Assembly (NCBI GenBank): GCA_947475685.1
Contig: CANJNC010000009.1
Location: 1-64,000 of the forward strand
Length of the DNA stretch: 64,000 nt
Source of the DNA: Comamonadaceae bacterium
GTDB lineage: Bacteria > Pseudomonadota > Gammaproteobacteria > Burkholderiales > Burkholderiaceae_C
Direction of reading: 5' to 3'
This document shows positions 17,178 to 26,120 of the stretch, in pieces. Numbering within the stretch: the stretch's first letter is position 1; the number at the start of each line of letters is the position of its first letter. The notes under the pieces are model-generated. The model saw nothing but the letters and a program-made list of their open reading frames with translations. It was not told where the DNA came from and did not search any database. The position numbers and the translations under genes are program-made.

Positions 17178-18359
17178 ATGAAACGAATTTTAAAGACGGG
17201 CGTGATCAGTGCGGCTTTGTTGATGCTTCTTGGATTGAATCAAGTTTTGGCAGACACGAAGCTCAAAGTCGGTTTTATTTCTGCGCAAAGTGGACCTCTG
17301 AACGTATTGGGTTTGGAGCAAAAAAGGGGCTTTGAAATTGCCATGGACCACTTGGGTGGTAAATTTGGACAAACTCAAATTGAGGTGGTGGCAGCCGACT
17401 CCAAGGGAAACCCCAGTGCAACGGTGCAGGAGATTTCCAGGTTGATAGACAAAGAAAAGGTCGATGTGATCGTCGGACTGTCTGCCTCCAATGAGTTGGT
17501 GGCTGGCGTCAAGCCCATTGTGGACGCGAAAATTTTCTTCATCGGCATGAACGGCGGTGTCGCTATGAACGCAGGCGAGCAGTGCAGCCCCTATTATTTC
17601 AACGCCGCCTTTCAAAATGCACAGTTGACCACTGGCATGGGGGCTTTCATGACCAAGCAAGGGGTCAAGAAGCTCTATTTGATTGGTGCAGACTTTGAAG
17701 CTGGCTACGAGCACACCGATGCCGCAAAGACAGGCTTCAAGGGTGAGATTGTGGCATCCCAATTCACCCCATTGACGCAGCTCGATTTTGCTGCAGACAT
17801 TGCCAAAATCCGAGCCTCTGGCGCGGATGGTGTGTTTGCCTTTTATCCTGGTGGACTCGGTATTGCTTTCATGCGCCAATGGGCTCAAGCCGGTTTGGTT
17901 GGAAAGATTCCCGTGTTTTCAAATATTGCTCTGACCGAACCCACCGCCTTCCAAGCTCAAGGCAAGAGCGTTTTAGGCACCTATGTGAGTGCAACTTACT
18001 TTGCAGGAATTGACAACGCGGTCAACAAGCGCTTTGTGCAAGATTTCAAGACCAAATTTGGACGCGATCCTGCAAGTTACGCGGGCTTGGCTTATGATGC
18101 AATGATGCTTCTTGATTCCGCTGTGAAAGAGGTCAAGGGCAATGTGAAAGATCAAACGGCCTTTCGTGCGGCTTTGAAGAAAGCCAATTTTCAAAGCGTT
18201 CGTGGCCCATTTGCATTCAATACCAACAATCACCCCATCGAGAACACCTATCTCACCGTGGTGGACGAAAGACCTGATGGCTCTTTGTACTTGAAACAAG
18301 TGGCGATCATTGCAGAAAAATCCCCAGATGAATTTGCTAAAAAATGCCCTTTGAAATAA
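17178..18359 (+). CDS. Branched-chain-amino-acid-type ABC importer, periplasmic binding protein
   Basis: 393 residues with a Sec signal peptide (about residues 1-25, ending NQVLA-DTK) followed by the LivK-like opening LKVGFISAQSGPLNVLG. I chose the ATG at 17178, which has GGAGA 7 bases upstream. Peripla_BP_6 proteins of this kind often bind aromatic acids rather than amino acids when next to catabolic genes. It is the first of five co-directional importer genes, and a P450 gene lies upstream. Confidence 0.9.
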   Translation: MKRILKTGVISAALLMLLGLNQVLADTKLKVGFISAQSGPLNVLGLEQKRGFEIAMDHLGGKFGQTQIEVVAADSKGNPSATVQEISRLIDKEKVDVIVGLSASNELVAGVKPIVDAKIFFIGMNGGVAMNAGEQCSPYYFNAAFQNAQLTTGMGAFMTKQGVKKLYLIGADFEAGYEHTDAAKTGFKGEIVASQFTPLTQLDFAADIAKIRASGADGVFAFYPGGLGIAFMRQWAQAGLVGKIPVFSNIALTEPTAFQAQGKSVLGTYVSATYFAGIDNAVNKRFVQDFKTKFGRDPASYAGLAYDAMMLLDSAVKEVKGNVKDQTAFRAALKKANFQSVRGPFAFNTNNHPIENTYLTVVDERPDGSLYLKQVAIIAEKSPDEFAKKCPLK

Positions 18360-18381
18360 TCAGCCAAGGATTGTTTTGGAC

Positions 18382-19281
18382 ATGAGTTTGGGCTTGTTCA
18401 TCGAGCAGGTCTTTAACGGCCTGCAATTGGGCATGATCTTGTTTTTAATGGCTGTTGGTGTGACGCTCACATTTGGTGTGATGAATCTCATCAACTTGGC
18501 ACACGGCTCCATGCTCATGATCGGGGCTTTCCTCATTGCCTTTGCGGCAAGTACGGTTCACTCCTTTGGCCTGGCCATTTTGCTCGCCATGGTCATGGTT
18601 TTCGCACTTTCTTGGTTCATTGAAAAAGTATTGGTCAAGCACCTGTATGCAAAAACACATTTGGACCAGGTGCTGGCCAGTTTTGGTTTGAGCATTGTTT
18701 TGAATGACGGTGTGATCATGATTTGGGGCAGAGAGCCCTTGTATGTGAACTTGCCCTCTTGGTTGGAGGGGCCGGTTCAACTCACCCCGACCTTTAGTTA
18801 TCCTCTTTACCGTTTGGTCATCACTGGCGTTGCAATTTTAGCGGGTTTGGTGCTTTGGTATTTGCTCACCAAAACACGCTTGGGTATGCAAATCAGAGCG
18901 GGTGCGGAGAAGCGAGAAATGATCGGTGCCTTGGGTGTCAATATCAACTTTCTCTTTACCGCCGTCTTTGCGATGAGCGCCATTTTGGCCGCTTTGGGTG
19001 GCGTGATGCTGGGTCCCATGATTTCCGTTCAATCGGGCATGGGAGACCCCTTGTTGATTTTGTCCCTCGCGGTGGTGGTGATTGGTGGAATAGGCTCACT
19101 CAAAGGTGCGCTTTATGCGGCATTGTTGGTGGGCCTTGTCGATACGCTGGGTCGAATGGTGTGGCCAAGCTTGTTGGGCGCTTTGGTTGGAAATATCGTA
19201 TCAAACGCGGCCATTTACATCTTGATGGCCTTGGTGATCGCCATTAGACCCTCTGGTTTATTTGGGCGGCAACTTCAATGA
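18382..19281 (+). CDS. ABC importer permease, LivH type
   Basis: 299 residues, strongly hydrophobic, with about eight membrane segments. The family opening LGMILFLMAVGVTLTFGVMN and the later GIGSLKGAL loop (coupling region) are clear. The ATG at 18382 is used; a TTG at 18376 is an alternative with slightly better spacing to AAGGA. Its stop overlaps the start of the next permease gene, indicating translational coupling. It forms the membrane channel together with the LivM-like protein. Confidence 0.9.
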   Translation: MSLGLFIEQVFNGLQLGMILFLMAVGVTLTFGVMNLINLAHGSMLMIGAFLIAFAASTVHSFGLAILLAMVMVFALSWFIEKVLVKHLYAKTHLDQVLASFGLSIVLNDGVIMIWGREPLYVNLPSWLEGPVQLTPTFSYPLYRLVITGVAILAGLVLWYLLTKTRLGMQIRAGAEKREMIGALGVNINFLFTAVFAMSAILAALGGVMLGPMISVQSGMGDPLLILSLAVVVIGGIGSLKGALYAALLVGLVDTLGRMVWPSLLGALVGNIVSNAAIYILMALVIAIRPSGLFGRQLQ

Positions 19282-20237
19282 CGGGTGCACACGTGATCAA
19301 ACAGTCTGAGGCAAAGAATTTGAGGTTGACACTCACCTTTTGTGCGATCTTCATCTTGGCGCTATTGGTGCCATTGTTGGATCAAGTCTATTACACCAAG
19401 TTGGTCGCAAGAATTTCTGTGTTTGCAATTGCTGCGGTCAGTTTGGATTTGATTGTGGGTTTTTCCGGCAGAGTGAGCTTAGGACACGCTGCATTTTTTG
19501 GAATCGGCGTCTATAGCGCAGGTATATTGGCGCAGTTTGGCATTTCTCAAATTTGGTTGGTCATGCCCATTGCCTTCTTGGTTGCGGGTTTGATTGGGTG
19601 TTTTATTGGTGCGATTTCACTGAGAACCAGTGGCTTGTATTTTATTTTTATCACCTTGGCCTTTTCTCAAATGATCTTTTTCATCGCGCAAGGCCTTCGC
19701 ATGTATGGAGGAGATGATGGGTTCAGATTGCCCGCTGCCACCGTTTGGTTCGAGGGCGTTGATTTATCTCAGGCCAAAGTGTTGGCCTACACCATGTTAG
19801 GGGTTTTGTTGGCTGTGGCCTATGTTGCTCATCGAGTCATGTCCTCCAATTTTGGTCAAGTCATCATTGCAAGTCGCGACAACTCCAGAAAGGTCAACTC
19901 TTTGGGACTGCAGCCTTATCCCTATCAGTTGACGCTTTTTACGCTTTCAGCTTGTATGTGTGCTTTGGGGGGAGTGGGCTTTGCCAATTTAAATGAATAC
20001 GTGTCTCCTGCGAGCATTTCCTGGGTTCAATCGGGAGAGTTTTTGTTCATGGTGATTTTAGGTTCGGCTGGGACACTTCTGGGTCCTATCTTGGGCGCCG
20101 CTGCCTTTGTCACATTGGAGCAAATTCTCTCCGCTTGGACAGAGTATTGGATGTTCTATCTAGGGATCATTTTGATGCTGCGGGTGTTGTTTTTAAAAAC
20201 GGGGCTCTTGGGCTTGATCTCAAAACAAGGCGCATGA
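19278..20237 (+). CDS. ABC importer permease, LivM type
   Basis: 319 residues with many hydrophobic segments and LivM marks: SLDLIVGFSGRVSLGHAAFFGIG near residue 55, and GSAGTLLGPILGAA near the C-terminus. Its ATG overlaps the TGA of the LivH-like gene (ATGA). The ATPase gene starts 4 bases after its stop. It is the second half of the inner-membrane channel for the importer. Confidence 0.9.
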   Translation: MTGAHVIKQSEAKNLRLTLTFCAIFILALLVPLLDQVYYTKLVARISVFAIAAVSLDLIVGFSGRVSLGHAAFFGIGVYSAGILAQFGISQIWLVMPIAFLVAGLIGCFIGAISLRTSGLYFIFITLAFSQMIFFIAQGLRMYGGDDGFRLPAATVWFEGVDLSQAKVLAYTMLGVLLAVAYVAHRVMSSNFGQVIIASRDNSRKVNSLGLQPYPYQLTLFTLSACMCALGGVGFANLNEYVSPASISWVQSGEFLFMVILGSAGTLLGPILGAAAFVTLEQILSAWTEYWMFYLGIILMLRVLFLKTGLLGLISKQGA

Positions 20238-20241
20238 AGAA

Positions 20242-21003
20242 ATGAGTCAATCTCCCATCTTAGAGACGGTCGATATTGTCAAAAGCTTTGGTGCTTTGAT
20301 GGTGACCGATCGCGTGTCATTGAGCGTTTATTCGGGTGAGTTGCATGCATTGATTGGCCCAAACGGCGCAGGAAAATCCACCCTCATTAACCAAATCACA
20401 GGCGAATTGGAGGTCAATTCAGGCTTGATCTATTTTGAAGGCGAGATGATCAACAAAGTCACCGTCGCTGCGCGATCGCGCCTTGGAATATCGAGGGCGT
20501 ATCAAGTCCCTCAATTGTTTGGCTCAATGAGTGTTGCCCAGCATTTGATCATGGCCGAGATCGCTTCAAAGGATCAGGGCTTTAAGATGTGGGCCAAGAG
20601 TGCTGGCCTTGACGATCTGAGTTCCTCTCAAAAAAGCATTCTGCAACAAGTGGGTTTGCTGCACCTGGCCTCCAAGCCAACGGCGGCCTTGGCGCATGGG
20701 GAAAAGCGCCAATTGGAGTTGGCGATTTGTTTGTCATCCAAGGCCAAGTTGCTGATCTTGGATGAGCCCCTTGCTGGGCTGGGTCCAACGGAGAGTGAGC
20801 AGATGATTGAGCTGTTGAGAAGTTTAAAGTCCCATTTCGGTATTTTATTGGTCGAGCATGACATGGATGCGGTTTTTTCTTTGGCCGATCGAGTCTCTGT
20901 CCTTGTGAATGGTGCCATCATTGCAAGCGGCACGGTCGAGCAAATCAAGAACGATCCCTTGGTGAAATCGGCCTACCTTGGAGACGAACTTGACGTCCAT
21001 TAA
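20242..21003 (+). CDS. ABC importer ATPase, LivG type
   Basis: 253 residues. Walker A is GPNGAGKST, the signature is the LivG-style variant LAHGEKRQLE, Walker B is LLILDEPLAG and the switch His is in LLVEHDMD. These are all the residues needed for ATP hydrolysis. The 3' end overlaps the beginning of the LivF-like gene, which supports coupled translation of a LivG-LivF heterodimer. Confidence 0.92.
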   Translation: MSQSPILETVDIVKSFGALMVTDRVSLSVYSGELHALIGPNGAGKSTLINQITGELEVNSGLIYFEGEMINKVTVAARSRLGISRAYQVPQLFGSMSVAQHLIMAEIASKDQGFKMWAKSAGLDDLSSSQKSILQQVGLLHLASKPTAALAHGEKRQLELAICLSSKAKLLILDEPLAGLGPTESEQMIELLRSLKSHFGILLVEHDMDAVFSLADRVSVLVNGAIIASGTVEQIKNDPLVKSAYLGDELDVH

Positions 21004-21709
21004 GCCACTGCTGCAGGTGCGGGATCTGTCTGCGGGTTATGCAGGTTCTCGCGTTTTGTTTGATGTCTCCATGAACATTTCTCAAGGCGAGGTGGTGGCG
21101 CTCTTGGGCCGAAATGGAATGGGCAAATCAACCTTTATTCGCTCATTGTTTGGATTGACGACTTACATGGGGGGGACCATCCATTTTAGGGACCAACCCA
21201 TCGAGCAACTGGCCTCTTTTAAAGTCGCTCGTGCGGGTCTGGGATGGGTGCCTGAGGGGCGACAAATCTTTGCGACCCTGACGGTTCAAGAGAATTTGAT
21301 GGCCAGTTTTAAAAAGACCTCGCAGATCAGCCGAGTTTGGCGCTTGGAGGACGTCTATGAGCTTTTTCCAAGGCTTGCAGAGCGCAAAACACATTTCGGC
21401 AATCAACTCTCGGGCGGCGAGCAACAAATGCTGGCCATTGGACGCGCTTTGCTTACTCAGCCCTCGTTGCTTGTCTTGGATGAGGCCACCGAAGGGCTTG
21501 CACCTTTGATCAGAAGAGAGATTTGGAGCACCTTGCTTAAACTCAAAGGCACCGAACTTGCGGTCTTGATTGTGGACCGGGATCTGAAATCATTGAGTAA
21601 ATTGGCAGATGGTTTTCTCGTCTTGGAAAAAGGACAAATTGTCCATCAAGGTTTGGGCTCAGAGTTGTACTCGGATAAAGAGCGGATTGAAAAGTACATG
21701 AGCGTTTGA
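20990..21709 (+). CDS. ABC importer ATPase, LivF type
   Basis: 239 residues. Walker A is GRNGMGKST, the signature LSGGEQQM and Walker B LLVLDEATEG. The usual LivF switch region VEQN reads VDRD, so the switch residue is unusual. No ATG is available; the TTG at 20990 has GGAG six bases upstream inside the preceding gene, while a TTG at 20978 has no such site. It overlaps the LivG-like gene by 14 bases. It completes the importer. Confidence 0.88.
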   Translation: MTSIKPLLQVRDLSAGYAGSRVLFDVSMNISQGEVVALLGRNGMGKSTFIRSLFGLTTYMGGTIHFRDQPIEQLASFKVARAGLGWVPEGRQIFATLTVQENLMASFKKTSQISRVWRLEDVYELFPRLAERKTHFGNQLSGGEQQMLAIGRALLTQPSLLVLDEATEGLAPLIRREIWSTLLKLKGTELAVLIVDRDLKSLSKLADGFLVLEKGQIVHQGLGSELYSDKERIEKYMSV

Positions 21710-21765
21710 GAAAAGGCTCAAGATGCACGCATGGGCAGTGGTTGACGCAACCTACTTTTGTAAAT

Positions 21766-22338
21766 TCAGGGGTTTCTCAGAGGTGCTGTGGGTTGATGCA
21801 CTGTGCGAATCAAAAAGTGACTCTCGGGCTCGCCCGCTCTGAGTCTTTTGACCAAGTCATCGGGATCGAACTCTACGCCAATGGGGTTGTCCGCAAATCC
21901 AGGTCCCATCATAAAAGCGTTGGCTTCTTCGTTGGATTTGTAAACATCGACTTGGAACTCCATTCGGTTGCCGTCAGGGTCCCCATAATACAAAGAGACG
22001 GTGATGCCATGGTGTAAGCACCAGTAGGGCATGATGCCCAGACCCTTGAGGTGGTCGTAGTTGTCTGCGAGATCTCTCAGCGAGTCGTAGGTGTAGGCCA
22101 CATGATCCGTTCCAACTCGGTCTTGCCTGGTTTTGTTGCCATCGGGTTCAAATATAGAGAGATTCAAAAATGCCACTCGGTGGTGTTCTTCATCATAAGT
22201 GATGAACGCAATGGCTGGGTTATGGTGCTGAACTTTGGCACCCAAGACATCTTGATACCATTTGATCATCCGCTCAAATTGGTGAGTTCTGTAAACGATG
22301 TGGGCGAATTTATTGGGGCTTTTGCGAGTCACGAACAT
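21766..22338 (-). CDS. VOC-superfamily protein (catechol-2,3-dioxygenase-like)
   Basis: 190 residues, convergent with the importer. Two VOC modules and a probable metal triad are visible: His in KFAHIVYRT, His in GTDHVAYTY and Glu in GNRMEFQVD, as in extradiol dioxygenases. AGGAG abuts the ATG at 22338; a GTG at 22332 would have better spacing and may be the true start. Likely ring-cleavage or a related lyase; it is the second VOC protein of this half of the window and shares no operon with the first. Confidence 0.75.
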   Translation of the reverse strand: MFVTRKSPNKFAHIVYRTHQFERMIKWYQDVLGAKVQHHNPAIAFITYDEEHHRVAFLNLSIFEPDGNKTRQDRVGTDHVAYTYDSLRDLADNYDHLKGLGIMPYWCLHHGITVSLYYGDPDGNRMEFQVDVYKSNEEANAFMMGPGFADNPIGVEFDPDDLVKRLRAGEPESHFLIRTVHQPTAPLRNP

Positions 22339-22424
22339 CTCCTATTTGTTGGATTGAAAGTTCACCATCATCTTCTAGATTTTGCAAATCGCAGTAGGGG
22401 GTAAATACTTAGAGGCAATTCCTT

Positions 22425-22461
22425 GGGTCAAGGTGTTTTAAACACGCGTTTTTTTTGACCC
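22425..22461. repeat. Nested inverted repeats upstream of VOC gene
   Basis: GGGTCAA (22425-22431) and TTGACCC (22455-22461) enclose the palindrome GTGTTTTAAACAC (22433-22445) and a T8 run. The element lies about 90-120 bases upstream of the minus-strand VOC gene and 48 bases beyond the MFS stop. It may be a regulatory site, or a terminator read on the plus strand. Confidence 0.4.
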
Positions 22462-22488
22462 TCTCTTGGATCAAGTAGGTCCCTAAAA

Positions 22489-22513
22489 AGCCTTTAAGTT
22501 TACAGCCTTTAAG
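22489..22513. repeat. Short direct repeat AGCCTTTAAG x2
   Basis: Two copies of the 10-base word AGCCTTTAAG at 22489-22498 and 22504-22513, 5 bases apart; the second overlaps the stop codon of the minus-strand MFS gene. Function unknown, possibly chance. Confidence 0.35.
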
Positions 22514-23708
22514 CGTCATTTTTTTGTTGATTGAATTTATTCAAGATCAAGGAGATGAAGATCAGGGGAAAGAAGAGAAATGAAAAACACAATTCAATGT
22601 TGTTGGTGACGCTCACCATATAGCCAAAAATAGGTGGACCCACCACGACACCTAGGAAGGTGAAGAACAAGCAACCCGCAGTGGCTTGTGCGGCATTTTC
22701 TTTCTTTGCAATTTGAGCGACATACGCTAAAAATACGCCATTCCAGCTGATTGCGGTGAAACCAAAGATGCACAAGATGCAATAGACAAGCCATTCCTTC
22801 GTGTGTACATCTGGGTAGAGCATGCTCAGGCACGAAAGTGCCATGAGACTGGACAAGGCTATCAAGGCTTGAATGGTTTTCCCCGTTTTATCGGCTAGTA
22901 AACTCCATGCAATTCTTCCTGTCACTCCAGAGAATTGAACAAATGAAAACCCGATTCCTGCATCGATCAATGACCATTTCAGTGAGGTGTTCAGGTAGGT
23001 GACCAAGTAGGAGCTGAGGCAAAGTTGCACGATTGAAAACACAAAAGAGCAGATACAAAGAATCGATAAAACGGGGTGAGACAAAACATATCGAATGGGG
23101 TTGAAAAATCGATAGGCCTTTGGCCACGCTGCATGGGGATTGCGGTTGACATCCAGTTGATGGCGCAATGACTGAGCCAGTATGGCAATCGCTAGCGAAA
23201 TCGCCAGCAGTATTTCAAAGGCAAAGCCCGCATTTTGATAGTCCGTTAAGTTGGGTATCAAAAGCCCTGCGAGGGCACCTCCCAGGGGGACACCGGTTTG
23301 TTTGATAGAGAAAATCAAGGAAAAGCGATTTTTGGGGGTGGCTCTGACCAAAATGTCCGAGCTCGCTGGTGTGATTGGCCCATACCCCAGCCCTAAGCAC
23401 ACGGCTCCAATGATGTTAATGACCAAATAGTCCTGCAAGATCAAAAGCAATCCGGCACAAGAAAACAAGAGCGCAATTTGGCTGGTCCTGATGGGGCCCA
23501 GTTTTTCGATCATGGCGGCGGCAAAGACGCCTGCGGTTGCTGCACAGAGGTAGACAATGCTGATGTAAAAACCAATCGTACTGCTTGCCCAGTGGTGCTC
23601 AAGCAATAAGATCGGTGCAATCGCCGTGGGAGCCAATACCATGGCGGCACTGGCCATTTGAATCAACAAGGTGAGAATCAAAGAACAATTGCTAGCAGAG
23701 AAGATCAT
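22509..23708 (-). CDS. Major facilitator superfamily transporter
   Basis: 399 residues with about 12 hydrophobic segments in two halves, the usual MFS size. The loop 2-3 signature is weak (EKLGPIRTSQIALL), and the second half has a comparable loop at DKTGKTIQA. No substrate-specific motif is recognised. It is upstream of the VOC gene on the same strand with 170 bases between, and downstream of a CitE-like remnant, so it was probably once part of a longer operon. It might import or export an aromatic acid. Confidence 0.82.
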   Translation of the reverse strand: MIFSASNCSLILTLLIQMASAAMVLAPTAIAPILLLEHHWASSTIGFYISIVYLCAATAGVFAAAMIEKLGPIRTSQIALLFSCAGLLLILQDYLVINIIGAVCLGLGYGPITPASSDILVRATPKNRFSLIFSIKQTGVPLGGALAGLLIPNLTDYQNAGFAFEILLAISLAIAILAQSLRHQLDVNRNPHAAWPKAYRFFNPIRYVLSHPVLSILCICSFVFSIVQLCLSSYLVTYLNTSLKWSLIDAGIGFSFVQFSGVTGRIAWSLLADKTGKTIQALIALSSLMALSCLSMLYPDVHTKEWLVYCILCIFGFTAISWNGVFLAYVAQIAKKENAAQATAGCLFFTFLGVVVGPPIFGYMVSVTNNIELCFSFLFFPLIFISLILNKFNQQKNDA

Positions 23709-23730
23709 GGCAAAGAGGGCCCAAGTGTTT

Positions 23731-24009
23731 TCAAGTGATCAGTCCAAGAATTCTTTTTGCTCTGAATACCACGGGTAGATCGATTAATTTTCCATTCAAT
23801 CGAACAGCGCTGCCTTTAGAGGCCTTTGAGGCTGAACACACCTCTTTGGCCCATGCCACTTCTTGTGGACTGGGTTTGAAGCCCTCTTGCGTTGCATGGA
23901 CTTGGGAGGGGTGGATGCAAAGCTTAGCAACAAAGCCAAGATTAATTTTAAAACTTTCATCGAGTGGGTCTTTCCGTATTGGATTTGTTTGTTGATAACA
24001 AATAAGCCA
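23731..24009 (-). pseudogene. Remnant of a CitE/HpcH-type CoA-ester lyase (C-terminal end only)
   Basis: On the minus strand an open frame without a start codon encodes about 90 residues ending in TGA at 23731. It contains the family block GFVAKLCIHPSQV, a helix with PSPQEVAWAKEV, then AVRLNGKLIDLPVV and RAKRIL, which is the C-terminal end of citrate-lyase-beta-like (malyl-CoA or citramalyl-CoA lyase) proteins. A stop in the same frame lies just upstream, and the catalytic N-terminal barrel is absent. The remnant sits 22 bases upstream of the MFS gene on the same strand. Confidence 0.75.
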
Positions 24010-24212
24010 TTAATGATAAGCCTAGTATAAGATCATCTATTAATGCTCTTAATCGAGCGCATTGAAGATTCCACATCCAAATAAATGACGCCCGCGTAAA
24101 CCCTAGTAAAGTTTTAGGTTTGGCAAAGGGGGGGTAATTGTGCTCGCTGTGGCCGGGTATTTTTATATTTCATCCAAGCTAGATAAAGTTAACTTAGAAG
24201 AGAAATCTAACC
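24010..24212. other. Intergenic region upstream of methyltransferase gene
   Basis: About 200 bases between the CitE-like remnant and the plus-strand methyltransferase. A G7 run occurs near 24128-24134. I see no confident promoter or terminator. Confidence 0.35.
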
Positions 24213-24815
24213 ATGGCTGATTTATTTAAAGAAAAATCTATCAATTGGGACGCAAATGAAGCGAGAGTAAAGATGCCATTGGCCATTGGAACTTGTATTT
24301 TAGAAATTGTGGAGTTAAGCAATCAAATGTCGGTTTTGGGTTTTGGTGCGGGTACGAGATTGATTACCTCGCAGGTTGCGCCTTATGTCAAAAAAAATAC
24401 GGCAGTTGATGTATCAAAGTCAATGCTTGAGAAGTTGATTTCAAAAACTGAATTGAATGGCAAAGTTGAAATTCTTTGTCAAGACATTGCCTCTCAACCC
24501 ACTGGTGTTCAATACGATCTGATCATGAGTGCAATGGCGATGCACCACGTAGAGGATACAAACAATATGATGCAAAAGTTTGCAGAGCACCAGAAATCGG
24601 GTGGGAAGATCGCTTTGGCAGGCTTGGACAGCGAGGATGGTGGATTTCACTCCACTTCAACAGAGGGCGTCTTTCACCAAAGCTTTGATCGAGAAGAGTT
24701 TGCTGCAATGCTTAAGAGAAGTGGATTTGCTGACATCGAGTATGTAACGGCTCACATTGCTGTGAGGGCAAATGGCTCGTACCCTATTTTCCTGGCCTTA
24801 GCGACAAAGCAGTAG
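24213..24815 (+). CDS. Class I SAM-dependent methyltransferase
   Basis: 200 residues with a Rossmann-type methyltransferase fold: motif I VLGFGAGTRL near residue 42, the acidic loop TAVDVSKSMLEKL, motif II YDLIMSAMAMHHVED near residue 101 and the post-motif segment KSGGKIALAGLD. It resembles small stand-alone methyltransferases (UbiE/COQ5-like). It stands alone with about 125 bases before the acyl-CoA dehydrogenase, so a link to that operon is uncertain. Substrate unknown. Confidence 0.8.
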   Translation: MADLFKEKSINWDANEARVKMPLAIGTCILEIVELSNQMSVLGFGAGTRLITSQVAPYVKKNTAVDVSKSMLEKLISKTELNGKVEILCQDIASQPTGVQYDLIMSAMAMHHVEDTNNMMQKFAEHQKSGGKIALAGLDSEDGGFHSTSTEGVFHQSFDREEFAAMLKRSGFADIEYVTAHIAVRANGSYPIFLALATKQ

Positions 24816-24939
24816 AGATCACTTGCAAGAAAATTTCGCAATCATAAATCCCGACATACATTTTCATAGAATGAACCATGAGTTTGAAAAAACACTTGGC
24901 ATCTATTGCATTACTTTAAAGCTCATAAGATAATGGCTC

Positions 24940-26103
24940 ATGAACATCGATATAAATGAGTTTCTACGTGAAATGCGCCCGCATGTCAGGCGCTTTGTGA
25001 TGGAGCGAATGGAGCCCATATCTCGGGCGATGGACTCGGGTGGCGAATTGCCTCAAAGCGCGTTTGAAGAACTTCGCAATCAAGGCTATCTTGGTATGCG
25101 TTTGCCAACGTCTGAAGGGGGTGGTGGGTTCGATTTGTCGACCTATTGTTTGGTCATGGAGGAGCTTAGTCGTTCACACCGAATTTACACACTGATGTTA
25201 GATGCTTCTAGTGGATTGACACCCATTGCGATATCAAAATTTGGGACACCAGATCAAAAAAATAAATTCTTGCCGAAATTATCCTCCGGTGAATGGGTGG
25301 CCTCTTTTGCTTTGACAGAGCCTGAGGCAGGCTCAGATGCTGCTGCTATCAAAACGTCTGCGAAAAAAGACGATGCTGGCTGGGTTCTGAATGGTGTAAA
25401 GCATTACATCAGTTGGGCTCACCGTGCTCAAGTTATTCTTGTGATTGCGCTGACTGACCCTATCAAAAAAGCCAAAGGGGGCATCAGTGCTTTTTTGGTA
25501 GAAAAAAATACGCCAGGCATGAATATTGTTCGGGTTGATAAAACCATTGGTTCAGATGCCATTGAGTTGGCTGAAATTCATTTCACAGATTGCTTCATTG
25601 CGAACGATGCAATGATTGGCCAAGTTGGTGAAGGTTTTGGTATCGCAATGAGCTCTCTTACTGCGGGGAGAATGGGCGTGTCAGCCGCATGCTTGGGTGC
25701 TGCTGACCGATTGATTGAACTTGCAACCGAGCATGTGCAATCGCGAATTACATTTGGACAGGCGCTCTCGCAACGACAAGCCATCCAGTGGATGCTAGCT
25801 GATTCTGCCACCGAGTTGGCCGTTGCTCGGGCCTTGGCTTACGAGACTTTGCGACAAATAGATGCTGGGAGTGATCCTGGCATTGCCCCTAATATGGTCA
25901 AACTCTACTGCTCGGAGATGGTTGGCCGCGTTGCCGACCGGGCCGTTCAAATCTTTGGGGGCTCTGGTCTGATTCGAGGCTTCAATGTTGAGCGGTTTTA
26001 TAGAGACGTAAGGCATTACCGAATTGGAGAGGGATCATCAGAAATTCAAAGAATGCTAATTGCCAAGGACTTATTTAAATCAAATCACTCTTCTAAGAGA
26101 TGA
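24940..26103 (+). CDS. Acyl-CoA dehydrogenase
   Basis: 387 residues with the full FAD acyl-CoA dehydrogenase pattern: ALTEPEAGSDAA near residue 127, the GRMGVSAACLG helix, SRITFGQALSQRQAIQ, and the C-terminal FYRDVRHYRIGEGSSEIQR with the likely catalytic base Glu364. It would oxidise an acyl-CoA to the enoyl-CoA and pass electrons to ETF in the cytoplasm. Its 3' end runs directly into the Bug gene region. An acyl-CoA synthetase at the end of the same run could supply its substrate. Confidence 0.9.
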   Translation: MNIDINEFLREMRPHVRRFVMERMEPISRAMDSGGELPQSAFEELRNQGYLGMRLPTSEGGGGFDLSTYCLVMEELSRSHRIYTLMLDASSGLTPIAISKFGTPDQKNKFLPKLSSGEWVASFALTEPEAGSDAAAIKTSAKKDDAGWVLNGVKHYISWAHRAQVILVIALTDPIKKAKGGISAFLVEKNTPGMNIVRVDKTIGSDAIELAEIHFTDCFIANDAMIGQVGEGFGIAMSSLTAGRMGVSAACLGAADRLIELATEHVQSRITFGQALSQRQAIQWMLADSATELAVARALAYETLRQIDAGSDPGIAPNMVKLYCSEMVGRVADRAVQIFGGSGLIRGFNVERFYRDVRHYRIGEGSSEIQRMLIAKDLFKSNHSSKR

Positions 26104-26120
26104 CCAAAAAAGGGAAAAAA

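Noticed and set aside
17190-17888. Minus-strand open frame (232 codons) opposite the periplasmic binding protein
   Set aside because: Antisense shadow of a well-supported gene with no recognisable domain.
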